Shown here: positions 1 to 6,779 of the stretch, piece by piece | How the letters are laid out: each line of letters begins with the position of its first letter | How positions within the stretch are numbered: position 1 is the first letter of the stretch | Assembly: GCA_031259095.1 (NCBI GenBank) | Contig: JAIRLW010000183.1 | Span: 1-9,739 of the forward strand | Direction of reading: 5' to 3' | From: Planctomycetaceae bacterium | Lineage (GTDB): Bacteria > Planctomycetota > Planctomycetia > Pirellulales > Thermoguttaceae | DNA: 9,739 nucleotides | Notes under the pieces: generated by a model | Told to the model about the DNA's origin: nothing | Database searches by the model: none | The model's input: only the letters and a program-made list of their open reading frames with translations | Position numbers and translations under genes: made by a program

Positions 1-29
1 TAATAAATTTAACAGAAATATTAAAGAAA
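1..29 (+). repeat. Left copy of 29-base direct repeat; probable end of an upstream gene
   Basis: These 29 bases, beginning TAATAAATTTAACAGAAATA, are identical to positions 6728-6756. In the second copy the first three bases are the TAA stop codon of the AAA-ATPase-like/PD-(D/E)XK gene, and the rest is its immediate 3' flank. The simplest inference is that a paralogue of that gene lies just left of the window and ends with the TAA at 1-3. Downstream of base 29 the two copies diverge. The upstream coding sequence itself cannot be seen, so the paralogue is unproven; the identity of the repeat is seen directly. Confidence 0.8.
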
Positions 30-49
30 TTCCTAAAACAAATTGAATT

Positions 50-430
50 ATGTTACGTCGATTTGTGGTTTTATTTCATGAACATCCAGACGGTGATCAT
101 TGGGATTTTATGCTTGAGACGGAAATTGCTCTTACCACATGGGCGGTTCCTCCGCAACCGTTACCGTTTTATTCGTTTGAGTGCAAAGTAAAAAGGTTAT
201 CGGATCATCGCCGATGTTATCTTGACTACGAAGGAGTGATCAGCAATCATCGCGGTTGCGTTCGGCAACTCGATTCAGGAACGTATGAAACGGAAACAAA
301 ACATGAAACAGAAATAATGGAACATTTCCGGCTTCACGGTAAACTATTTAATGGAATACTTACAATCCAACAACTTGAAAATGGTTTTTCCATGTTTTTT
401 TATCAATCCTTTGTTGCCAAAATATTATAA
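50..430 (+). CDS. Stand-alone LigD-type 3'-phosphoesterase-like protein
   Basis: A 126-aa protein resembling the N-terminal 3'-phosphoesterase (PE) domain of the bacterial NHEJ ligase LigD, here without ligase or polymerase domains. The PE domain trims 3'-phosphate and 3'-ribonucleotide ends during DNA repair. The signature FVVLFHEHPDGDHWDFMLE lies at residues 5-23, and a second block, SDHRRCYLDYEG, at 51-62, followed by RGCVRQLDSGTYE. Against the P. aeruginosa active site (His42, His48, Asp50, Arg52, His84, Tyr88), His10, His17, Asp19, His53 and Tyr57 are plausible equivalents. The Arg52 position is Met21, so activity may be altered or lost. Small stand-alone PE-like proteins with this HWDFMLE form are, from memory, typical of Planctomycetes. 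The ATG has no Shine-Dalgarno. No Ku or ligase gene is near. The fold call is fairly sure; the substrate is not known. Confidence 0.8.
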   Translation: MLRRFVVLFHEHPDGDHWDFMLETEIALTTWAVPPQPLPFYSFECKVKRLSDHRRCYLDYEGVISNHRGCVRQLDSGTYETETKHETEIMEHFRLHGKLFNGILTIQQLENGFSMFFYQSFVAKIL

Positions 431-466
431 CACGCCATACTGCTGATGATATATTTTTTTTGCAAC

Positions 467-472
467 TATAAT
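467..472 (+). promoter_or_regulatory. Possible -10 box (TATAAT) for the 798-aa gene
   Basis: A perfect TATAAT stands 40 bases before the ATG at 513 and overlaps the first heptad of the tandem array. No good -35 hexamer is present at 16-18 bases upstream (the candidates are CTGATG-like), and the region is so AT-rich that a chance match is likely. If real, transcription would begin inside the heptad array, making a leader of roughly 30 bases. Confidence 0.3.
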
Positions 473-511
473 TATTAATTATTAATTATTAACTATCAAC
501 TATCCGTTATC
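470..511 (+). repeat. Heptanucleotide tandem array (6 units) abutting a start codon
   Basis: Six consecutive 7-base units can be read: AATTATT three times (470-490), AACTATC twice (491-504), then CGTTATC (505-511). One base later comes the ATG at 513. The array fills the space where a ribosome-binding site would be, and no Shine-Dalgarno is present. Units drift in sequence towards the gene. Copy-number change would alter promoter-to-start spacing in steps of seven bases without touching the reading frame. Heptameric short tandem repeats are known from several bacterial groups, notably cyanobacterial STRR sequences. A role here is inference. Confidence 0.85.
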
Positions 512-512
512 A

Positions 513-2909
513 ATGAGATTTTTTGTTTTGTTATTTTTGTTTGCGTCTATTTTTGCTGCTTCACAAATTTTTGCAGAGAAACTTGTTCTAAAGGACGGAC
601 GCACATTGGAAGGCAAATATGCGCTTCTTACCAGAGTTGACGAAAAAGCGGAAGAAGCGGTAAAAGTCAAAGCTAAATTGATTGTGGTTGTGGACGATGG
701 TTTGCGTTATATTTTTATTCCGAAATATAACATTAGTCATATTCCCGAAGAAACCACAGAAATTCTTGAAACATTCCGAACACGTCTTCGTTATTCCCAA
801 GAAGGATTGAATCTCCATGTTCTTGGCGAATTTGATAACAGTACGCCATTTGATTCTTTCGGCAGACGATTGCTTCAGGTTCGGCATTATGGCGGCGCGG
901 AATTATTTTCTCAAGCGATTACAGAATTAACGCCGCGATATATTCGAGTTCGCGGTATTCATTTCAATAATCAGCCGTTGGTGTGGGACATGCGGCTTGG
1001 CGCCAACGCCTTGCCGCGCGGACAACTAACGCCGATTCTGATGAATCAAATTGATACGAAAAATCTTGAAGATCGTATTCGGCTTGTTCGGTTTTACATT
1101 CAGGGAAAACTTTTTGAAGATGCGGCGGAGGAATTGTACGGAATTTTGGACGATTGGAAGAATGATCCTGAAGTGAAACAACGTCTTGCTTCAGTGTTTC
1201 GGATGATCCGGCAACAACAATATCAACGTCGTCTTGATGAATTGGAACTTCGTTGGAAATCCGGTCAATACTTTTTTGTACGCCAAATGTTGCAAACGCT
1301 CGAAAACGATGAAAATTTACCGGAACAATTATTTATGTCTGTGCGGCGTATGTTACAGCGTTACGATGATTTTGATAAAAAACGGGACGAGACCATTTCT
1401 GTTTTAAAATCGTTGTACGAAAAATTACCGGAAGATGAAAAGAACGAAAAAATTCCGCCGATTCTTGATGAAATTGCCGCCGGATTAAATTTGAACACCA
1501 TAGATCGTCTTGCGACATTCCATCTTTACGTTCAGAACAAAGAACTTTCTGATGCGGAAAAGTTAGCGGTTGGCATTACGGGTTGGTTTGCGGGTTCCAA
1601 TGCGGATAATCGTCGTCTGGCGGTTGCCGCGACCTTTCCTGAAACACGGCGGTTGATTACCGAATATCTGCAAAGCGGGAATAACGATTTGCAACGAAAA
1701 ACAATTTTGGAACAACTTAAAGCGTTGGAATCTGCTCGTCCTGATCTTATTGCCTGGATTCTTGCCCGTATTAAACCGCCGAAAGAAGAGTTGCCGGCGA
1801 CCAATGAGGAACGACCGGGATTTTATTCTCTTGAGATTGACAATCCGATTCATGAAACGGTAGAGAAAATTCGTTACGTTGTTCAATTGCCGCCGGAATA
1901 TGATCCGAACCGGCGTTATCCGGTGATTGTTACACTAAACGGCTCCACACAATCGCCGGAAATGATGCTGGATTGGTGGGCAGGTTCGTGGCGCGGGAAA
2001 GAACGTTACGGACACGCGACACGTAACGGTTTTATTGTTGTTGCGCCGGAGTGGAATCCGCCGGAAGTGAAACAACTCGATTACGATTTTTCCGCACTGG
2101 CGCATGCTTCGGTTCTTTATTCGCTCACAGATGTTTTTCGCCGGTTTAATATTGATACAGATCGGGTGTTCCTTTCCGGTCACGGAATTGGCGGAACGGC
2201 GGCGTGGGATATTGCGTTGGCGCATCCTGATCTTTGGGCGGGAGCCATTCCGTTTAACGCCATTGCTTCGAAGTACATCAACGCTTACCGCGATAATGTC
2301 CGATATATTCCGTTTTATTTTGTCTGGGGAGAACTGGAAGGAGTCGGCAATCAACCGAAATGGCCAATGAACGCGCCTTTCCTAAACCGAAATCTGACGA
2401 TACAACATAATGTTCCTGATATTACTGCTGTACGTTATATTGGTCGCGGAGTGGAAGGATTTTCGGACGAAATTTTGAATCTTTTTGATTGGATGAAATT
2501 ACGGCAACGGAATTTCACGCCAATGGAGTTTGCCGCAAACACAATGCGTGCGTGGGATTCGTTTTTCTGGTGGATTGAGATGAACAATCTCGATAAAGAA
2601 AAACCGGATTATGTTACTGACCCGTTGTACTGGCAAGAAAAAGAATCTCCGAAAAACATGATTTCCGTTCGGTCGAAATTACTCAAGGCGAGTAATAGCG
2701 TTCAGATTGATATTGCGCCGAAGATATCCAACGTTCAGATTTTCCTGACGCCGGAAATGATTGATTTTAATAACAAAACAACAATTCGTCTTGGTTCTAA
2801 AAATATTCAACCGCCCAATGGTTTTGTGGAGCCGGATATTGGTGTTATTTTGGAAGATGCCCGAACCCGAAGCGACCGCTTACATCCCTTTTGGGCAACA
2901 TTGCGGTAG
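513..2909 (+). CDS. Secreted large protein with a degenerate alpha/beta-hydrolase domain
   Basis: A 798-aa exported protein. Residues 1-22 form a signal peptide (MRF, then a hydrophobic stretch ending SQIFA before EKLVL), so it should act outside the cytoplasm. Residues about 22-120 are beta-rich (LVLKDGRTLEGK). Residues about 180-440 are charged and helical, possibly TPR-like. From about 450 an esterase-like alpha/beta-hydrolase fold follows: YVVQLPPEYDPNRRYPVIVTLNG, then FIVVAPEW, FLSGHGIGGTAAW (554-566) and ALAHPDLWAG. The nucleophile elbow normally reads GxSxG; here it is G-H-G558-I-G, with Gly for Ser. The usual Asp and His regions read WGELEG (605-610) and GRGVEGF (644-650), so the whole triad looks lost. 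It may bind rather than cleave. The start is set by the signal peptide. The N-terminal half is not recognised and the substrate is unknown. Confidence 0.85.
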   Translation: MRFFVLLFLFASIFAASQIFAEKLVLKDGRTLEGKYALLTRVDEKAEEAVKVKAKLIVVVDDGLRYIFIPKYNISHIPEETTEILETFRTRLRYSQEGLNLHVLGEFDNSTPFDSFGRRLLQVRHYGGAELFSQAITELTPRYIRVRGIHFNNQPLVWDMRLGANALPRGQLTPILMNQIDTKNLEDRIRLVRFYIQGKLFEDAAEELYGILDDWKNDPEVKQRLASVFRMIRQQQYQRRLDELELRWKSGQYFFVRQMLQTLENDENLPEQLFMSVRRMLQRYDDFDKKRDETISVLKSLYEKLPEDEKNEKIPPILDEIAAGLNLNTIDRLATFHLYVQNKELSDAEKLAVGITGWFAGSNADNRRLAVAATFPETRRLITEYLQSGNNDLQRKTILEQLKALESARPDLIAWILARIKPPKEELPATNEERPGFYSLEIDNPIHETVEKIRYVVQLPPEYDPNRRYPVIVTLNGSTQSPEMMLDWWAGSWRGKERYGHATRNGFIVVAPEWNPPEVKQLDYDFSALAHASVLYSLTDVFRRFNIDTDRVFLSGHGIGGTAAWDIALAHPDLWAGAIPFNAIASKYINAYRDNVRYIPFYFVWGELEGVGNQPKWPMNAPFLNRNLTIQHNVPDITAVRYIGRGVEGFSDEILNLFDWMKLRQRNFTPMEFAANTMRAWDSFFWWIEMNNLDKEKPDYVTDPLYWQEKESPKNMISVRSKLLKASNSVQIDIAPKISNVQIFLTPEMIDFNNKTTIRLGSKNIQPPNGFVEPDIGVILEDARTRSDRLHPFWATLR

Positions 2910-3005
2910 TGGAACGTAACGAAAAAAATAGGAAATCAAGCAGATAACTGTCTATTTTTAATTTTTCTAATTATTTCGGAATTTTGGAGGTAGTTGGTGG
3001 TAGTG

Positions 3006-3026
3006 ACCTTTTGCCGAAGGTTTTTT
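3006..3026 (+). terminator. Weak candidate terminator after the 798-aa gene
   Basis: ACCTT (3006-3010) can pair with AAGGT (3017-3021) around the loop TTGCCG, and a run of T (3021-3026) follows directly on the plus strand. The stem is short and the site lies about 100 bases past the stop codon at 2909. An AT-only alternative pairs AAAAATAG (2924-2931) with CTATTTTT (2952-2959). Either could end the plus-strand transcript in this convergent gap. Confidence 0.35.
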
Positions 3027-3030
3027 GCTC

Positions 3031-3075
3031 ATGGTCGCGTCGGCGATAGCCGACTGTGCCCCTGTGGACGGCAGG
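3031..3075. other. GC-rich hairpin block in an AT-rich intergenic region
   Basis: This stretch is markedly richer in G+C than the bases on both sides. It contains the perfect inverted repeat GTCGGC (3039-3044) GATA GCCGAC (3049-3054), and CCTG/CAGG at 3061-3064 and 3072-3075. There is no T-run after the main hairpin, so a plain terminator is unlikely. It may be a dispersed palindromic element. An ATG at 3031 opens only a 34-codon frame with no support. Confidence 0.4.
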
Positions 3076-3087
3076 AAATCAGACAGC

Positions 3088-3114
3088 AAAACGGACGGCA
3101 ACACCAATTGCCGT
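3088..3114 (-). terminator. Candidate terminator for flgK
   Basis: ACGGCAA (3095-3101) and TTGCCGT (3108-3114) form a perfect 7-bp stem around a 6-base loop. Read on the minus strand the hairpin begins 31 bases after the flgK stop and is followed by CCGTTTTG, a short T-run. This fits a weak intrinsic terminator for flgK. An alternative pairing, AAACGG (3089-3094) with CCGTTT (3111-3116), competes with it. Confidence 0.45.
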
Positions 3115-3144
3115 TTAGGAAAAAAGTATTTTTAGAAATTTTCG

Positions 3145-4869
3145 TTATAAATTAATGAGCGTTTCCAGCATTTCATCAATAACCGTAACAAGACGTGAAT
3201 TAGCTTGGAACATACGTTGGTAGGTCATCATCAGGATTGTTTCCTCGTCAATATTCACACCGCTAATAGAATCGCGTTGCGTTTGTAACGATTGCTGATA
3301 CAGCGAATTTGAAGATGCAACAGATTTCATTATTCCGCCGGCAAGCATTGTTTCACTAACAATTCCGTCGTAATACTCAATAATAGACACTCCACCCAAC
3401 GCCAAGTTGGACGCCACCGCCATTGCCGCTAATTGAACACCGTTACCGGTATTTTGACCAACTCCCCCATCGCTTGCCGCAAATTTACTCGGATCGCTCA
3501 AAACGGTTGGGTTAATTCCAATCGTTGCGGCATTTGTGCCGGTAAAAAAAGTATTGATTCCAAGCGCCGCGAAAATTCCGCTCGTATCATTCGAAAAAGA
3601 AAACTCCGTACTGGAATCATCCGCAATAATTTCCAACTGACCATGCCAATTAACGGTTGCACTAATATTATCAATACTATCAATCGCCGACGCAATATCG
3701 TTGAGACTGGTACCACGAACTGTCGGAATCGGTTTTAATGAAAAGGGATCAATCGTCGGCGATTCATTAACCTCAATTCTAATTTCATACGGTTTATTAT
3801 TGACCATAATCGTGAACACCCCGTTTTCAACCGGAAAATCAAGATCAGATAAACTAATCGGCAATTCCGGCTGATCAATCATCGCTAAAGATGTTACCGA
3901 ATTGTATCCGGTTAAGCCTTGTCCTGACGAATAAATCGTGTTAAATTCCTGAATCAGATTTTCGGCAAAATGATTGAGTTTTTCGGCGTAACCGCCGAGT
4001 ATCTGCGAGTGCGCCTGATAAAGTCCATACACCGAACCACTGCGAACATCCAACGGCGTCATCGTATCACGAATACAAAGTTCCGCCATCACCACATCAT
4101 CGCTCTCCGCTTTACGCCCGCCAACAAAAATTTCGTTCCGCACTCCGTCCATCAGAAGAATATCAGAACCACAATAAATCGACACGCTGCCCGTTTGCGT
4201 ATTTTCTGTCGTCTTGATATTGATCAATTTTGAAAGATCGGATAAAGCGTTGAGACGTTCATCTCGTAATCCCATCGCTTCATGCCCTTCCTTTGTTTCC
4301 AACAATGAAATATTCCGGTTTAATTCGTCAATTTTCTTGACAAGTCTATTGATCTCGTTTGCCGAATCATTGATCGAGGTATTAATACCCCGTTGTATCG
4401 ACACGACCGAATCGGCAATACGTTTAATATCATTCGTCAGCTTAACTCCTTGTTCTACGGTCATTTGGCGAAAACTAACATTTTCAGGATGACTCAAAAT
4501 ATTATCAATCGAGTTAAAAAATTCGCCAAGCGAAGAACTTAGATCACTTTCGGTCGTTTCATTGAGCAAGGCTTCGAGTTCAGTGTAAAATTTTTCCTGT
4601 GTCGAGGAAGACAACATGTCACTGTTCGAAGATCGAAGGCGTTCTTCAAGAAATTTGTCAATCACCTGAATCACTCCACTCACCTGAACTCCAGTACCAA
4701 TGACCGTGCCATTGCCTAATTTCCGGCTCGTTCCTGTTTCCAAAAGGAGACTTTCCCGAACATAACCCGGTGTTTGGGCATTAGTCAGGTTTTGACCCGT
4801 AACCTGCAATCCAAGTTGGCTGGCACTCATCGCGGTTGAAGCCTGATGAAGGGAATCGAACAGAAGCAT
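3145..4869 (-). CDS. flgK: Flagellar hook-associated protein 1 (hook-filament junction)
   Basis: A 574-aa FlgK, the first junction protein between flagellar hook and filament, exported by the flagellar type III system and assembled outside the cell. The N-terminus has the rod/hook-family D0 helix MLLFDSLHQASTAMSASQLG and the signature NLTNAQTPGYVRE (27-39, usual form NxANxxTPGY). The C-terminus has the matching D0 helix: GVNIDEETILMMTYQRMFQANSRLVTVIDEML. Both ends, which pair as a coiled coil, are intact. The middle (roughly 330-470) is the variable surface region. Length is normal for FlgK. The ATG at 4869 is chosen because the family begins a few residues before this helix; the open frame continues upstream to a TTG at 4989, but the extra 40 residues are unlike FlgK. 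No Shine-Dalgarno is seen. No flgL, csrA, fliW or flagellin gene accompanies it, so the gene is isolated here. Confidence 0.93.
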   Translation of the reverse strand: MLLFDSLHQASTAMSASQLGLQVTGQNLTNAQTPGYVRESLLLETGTSRKLGNGTVIGTGVQVSGVIQVIDKFLEERLRSSNSDMLSSSTQEKFYTELEALLNETTESDLSSSLGEFFNSIDNILSHPENVSFRQMTVEQGVKLTNDIKRIADSVVSIQRGINTSINDSANEINRLVKKIDELNRNISLLETKEGHEAMGLRDERLNALSDLSKLINIKTTENTQTGSVSIYCGSDILLMDGVRNEIFVGGRKAESDDVVMAELCIRDTMTPLDVRSGSVYGLYQAHSQILGGYAEKLNHFAENLIQEFNTIYSSGQGLTGYNSVTSLAMIDQPELPISLSDLDFPVENGVFTIMVNNKPYEIRIEVNESPTIDPFSLKPIPTVRGTSLNDIASAIDSIDNISATVNWHGQLEIIADDSSTEFSFSNDTSGIFAALGINTFFTGTNAATIGINPTVLSDPSKFAASDGGVGQNTGNGVQLAAMAVASNLALGGVSIIEYYDGIVSETMLAGGIMKSVASSNSLYQQSLQTQRDSISGVNIDEETILMMTYQRMFQANSRLVTVIDEMLETLINL

Positions 4870-5030
4870 TAGAGTGTGAAAATGTGAAAAAACAAGTAAT
4901 CTGAACAAACCATAAAGTCGGAATCTACACATTCCGTCAATCAGAATGTTCGGCATATTAAGAAAAATCTCTACAATCCATTCACTCAAAACGGTTTGTT
5001 TTACGTAAATCCTCTGTTTTGACTAAAACC

Positions 5031-5058
5031 TTGACAGCAGCAAATGAAATCAGATAAT
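5031..5058 (+). promoter_or_regulatory. Sigma70-type promoter for the AAA/PD-(D/E)XK gene
   Basis: A perfect -35 box TTGACA (5031-5036) and a -10 box GATAAT (5053-5058, five of six bases) are separated by 16 bases. Transcription would start near 5065, leaving a leader of about 95 bases that ends in AT-rich sequence with no Shine-Dalgarno. This is the best promoter match in the window. The rest of the 289-base divergent spacer (4870-5158) must also hold the flgK promoter on the other strand. The best candidate seen there, TTGACG with a poor TTTATG 18 bases on, is not convincing. Confidence 0.55.
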
Positions 5059-5158
5059 GAAAGATAAAGATTTCGTGTAAATATCAAAGGAAATTGCTGA
5101 TTGTTTCCATATAATCAAAATAATTAACCAAAAGAACCAATAATAAATAATAATAGTA

Positions 5159-6730
5159 ATGTCAAACAACCGAAAATTACCAATCGGTATTCAGGATTTT
5201 GAAGACCTTCGTACAAACAATTATTTGTACGTGGATAAAACAGCCTATGTTTACCAATTGAAAACAAGTGGGAAACCCTATTTTCTTAGTCGTCCGCGTC
5301 GTTTTGGCAAGAGTCTTTTTCTTTCCACACTCAAAGCGTATTTTCTTGGCAAAAAGGAACTCTTTAATAATTTGGCAATCGCCACGTTGGAACAAGAGTG
5401 GTTGGAATATCCGGTCTTTTACCTTGATTTGAATGTAGAAGGTTATCTCAATGCTGATTCACTTTATGCGGCGATAGATACGAATTTGAATAATTTAGAA
5501 AAACAATGGGGTAAAAATGAAACAGAGACAACGCCTGCTTCGCGTCTTTTCGGATTGATTCGCCGTGCCAATGAAAAATCAGGACGTAAAGTTGTCGTTC
5601 TGATAGACGAATATGATAAACCATTAGTTAGTACTTTAGATAAACCGGACGTTAATGAGTCCATGCGTGAGATATTGAAAGGTTTTTACGGCGTTTTAAA
5701 AAGCGCTGATGCTTATTTGCAATTTGTTTTTCTCACTGGTGTTACGAAGTTTTCAAAAGTCAGTGTTTTCAGCGATTTGAATAACTTGCGGGATATCAGT
5801 ATCGAAGCGGAATATTGCGGCATTTGCGGAATATCCGAAACGGAATTAGCAAACTATTTTGAACCGGAAATCCAAAAATTGTCCGAACAAATCAACTTGT
5901 CCTACGAAGCAACGTTTGCAAAATTGAAAAAACATTATGACGGTTATCATTTTTGTGAACAGACGGCAGGCATGTACAATCCCTTTAGTTTGTTAAATAC
6001 GTTCCAATCGCTTAAATTCCGTAACTATTGGTTTTCGACGGGTACGCCGACTTTTCTTGCGAAAATGCTTAAAGACGGCGATTTTGACATTCCCGATTTA
6101 GAAAATAATGTTCATGTTTCCGTTTCTGATATTACTAATTACAAAATCGGCATGAATAATCCGATTCCGATTCTTTATCAAAGCGGTTATCTGACAATCA
6201 AAGATTATGATGCGGAATTTGACGAGCTCATTTTAGGTTTTCCGAATGAGGAAGTGAAGTATGGTTTTTTGCAAGAATTATTGCCGGTTTATGTACCGCA
6301 ATATGCGGTTCAGCAGAAATTTTCGGCAGTTCATTTTATCAAAACCCTTCGTTCCGGGGACGTCGATGGTTTTATGAACACGTTACGCGCCTTTTATGCC
6401 AGTATTTCTTATGAAATGATTGACAATGACCAAAAAGGGGAACGTTATTATCAATTTATTTTCTATCTTCTTGTAACGTTGATGGGGCAATTTATTCAGA
6501 CGGAGGTGAAAAATTCGGAAGGTCGTGCGGACGCCGTTATCAAAACTGCCGACGCCATTTTTGTATTTGAATTTAAGATGGCGAATCACGGTACAGCCGA
6601 AGACGCTCTGAAACAAATTGACTCGAAAGATTACGCGATTCCGTACACGGTTGACGGACGCAAATTGGTTAAAGTCGGCGCGGAATTTAGCAACAAAGAA
6701 CGCGGAATTTATCGATGGAAAATTGGATAA
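5159..6730 (+). CDS. AAA-ATPase-like / PD-(D/E)XK nuclease domain protein
   Basis: A 523-aa cytoplasmic protein of the family with an AAA-ATPase-like N-terminus (PF09820) and a PD-(D/E)XK nuclease-like C-terminus (PF08011). It opens with the family hallmark LPIGIQDFEDLRTNNYLYVDKT. The Walker A variant is RPRRFGKS (45-52, Lys51) and Walker B is VVVLIDEYD (145-153). The C-terminal nuclease motif reads GRAD (Asp458), then FEFK (Glu471, Lys473), with Gln486 following, so both active sites look intact. Length is normal. The family is very abundant and often multi-copy in gut bacteria; its biological role is not established, with defence or mobility being guesses. It has its own promoter. Its stop codon begins a 29-base repeat also found at position 1, which suggests a paralogue one copy upstream. 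It converges on the methyltransferase gene with only 49 bases between stops. Confidence 0.92.
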   Translation: MSNNRKLPIGIQDFEDLRTNNYLYVDKTAYVYQLKTSGKPYFLSRPRRFGKSLFLSTLKAYFLGKKELFNNLAIATLEQEWLEYPVFYLDLNVEGYLNADSLYAAIDTNLNNLEKQWGKNETETTPASRLFGLIRRANEKSGRKVVVLIDEYDKPLVSTLDKPDVNESMREILKGFYGVLKSADAYLQFVFLTGVTKFSKVSVFSDLNNLRDISIEAEYCGICGISETELANYFEPEIQKLSEQINLSYEATFAKLKKHYDGYHFCEQTAGMYNPFSLLNTFQSLKFRNYWFSTGTPTFLAKMLKDGDFDIPDLENNVHVSVSDITNYKIGMNNPIPILYQSGYLTIKDYDAEFDELILGFPNEEVKYGFLQELLPVYVPQYAVQQKFSAVHFIKTLRSGDVDGFMNTLRAFYASISYEMIDNDQKGERYYQFIFYLLVTLMGQFIQTEVKNSEGRADAVIKTADAIFVFEFKMANHGTAEDALKQIDSKDYAIPYTVDGRKLVKVGAEFSNKERGIYRWKIG

Positions 6731-6756
6731 TAAATTTAACAGAAATATTAAAGAAA
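6728..6756 (+). repeat. Right copy of the 29-base direct repeat
   Basis: Identical to positions 1-29. The copy starts with the TAA stop codon of the 523-aa gene and covers the first 26 bases of its 3' flank. Identity that runs past a stop codon into noncoding DNA argues for recent duplication or gene conversion of a whole unit rather than protein-level conservation. Just after it, CCGT (6757-6760) and ACGG (6769-6772) could form a small hairpin, too weak to call a terminator. Confidence 0.85.
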
Positions 6757-6779
6757 CCGTTAAAAACTACGGCAAAAAA

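Noticed and set aside
1935..2354. 139-codon open frame on the minus strand
   Set aside because: It lies wholly inside the hydrolase domain of the 798-aa gene, is rich in Arg, Asn and Ile, and shows no domain. It is a shadow of the real frame.
3031..3135. 34-codon frame in the convergent spacer
   Set aside because: It is built over hairpins, has low-complexity composition and no homologous motif, and nothing supports translation.
4870..4989. 40-residue N-terminal extension of FlgK from a TTG at 4989
   Set aside because: FlgK begins a few residues before its N-terminal helix. The extension is unlike the family and the ATG at 4869 fits exactly.
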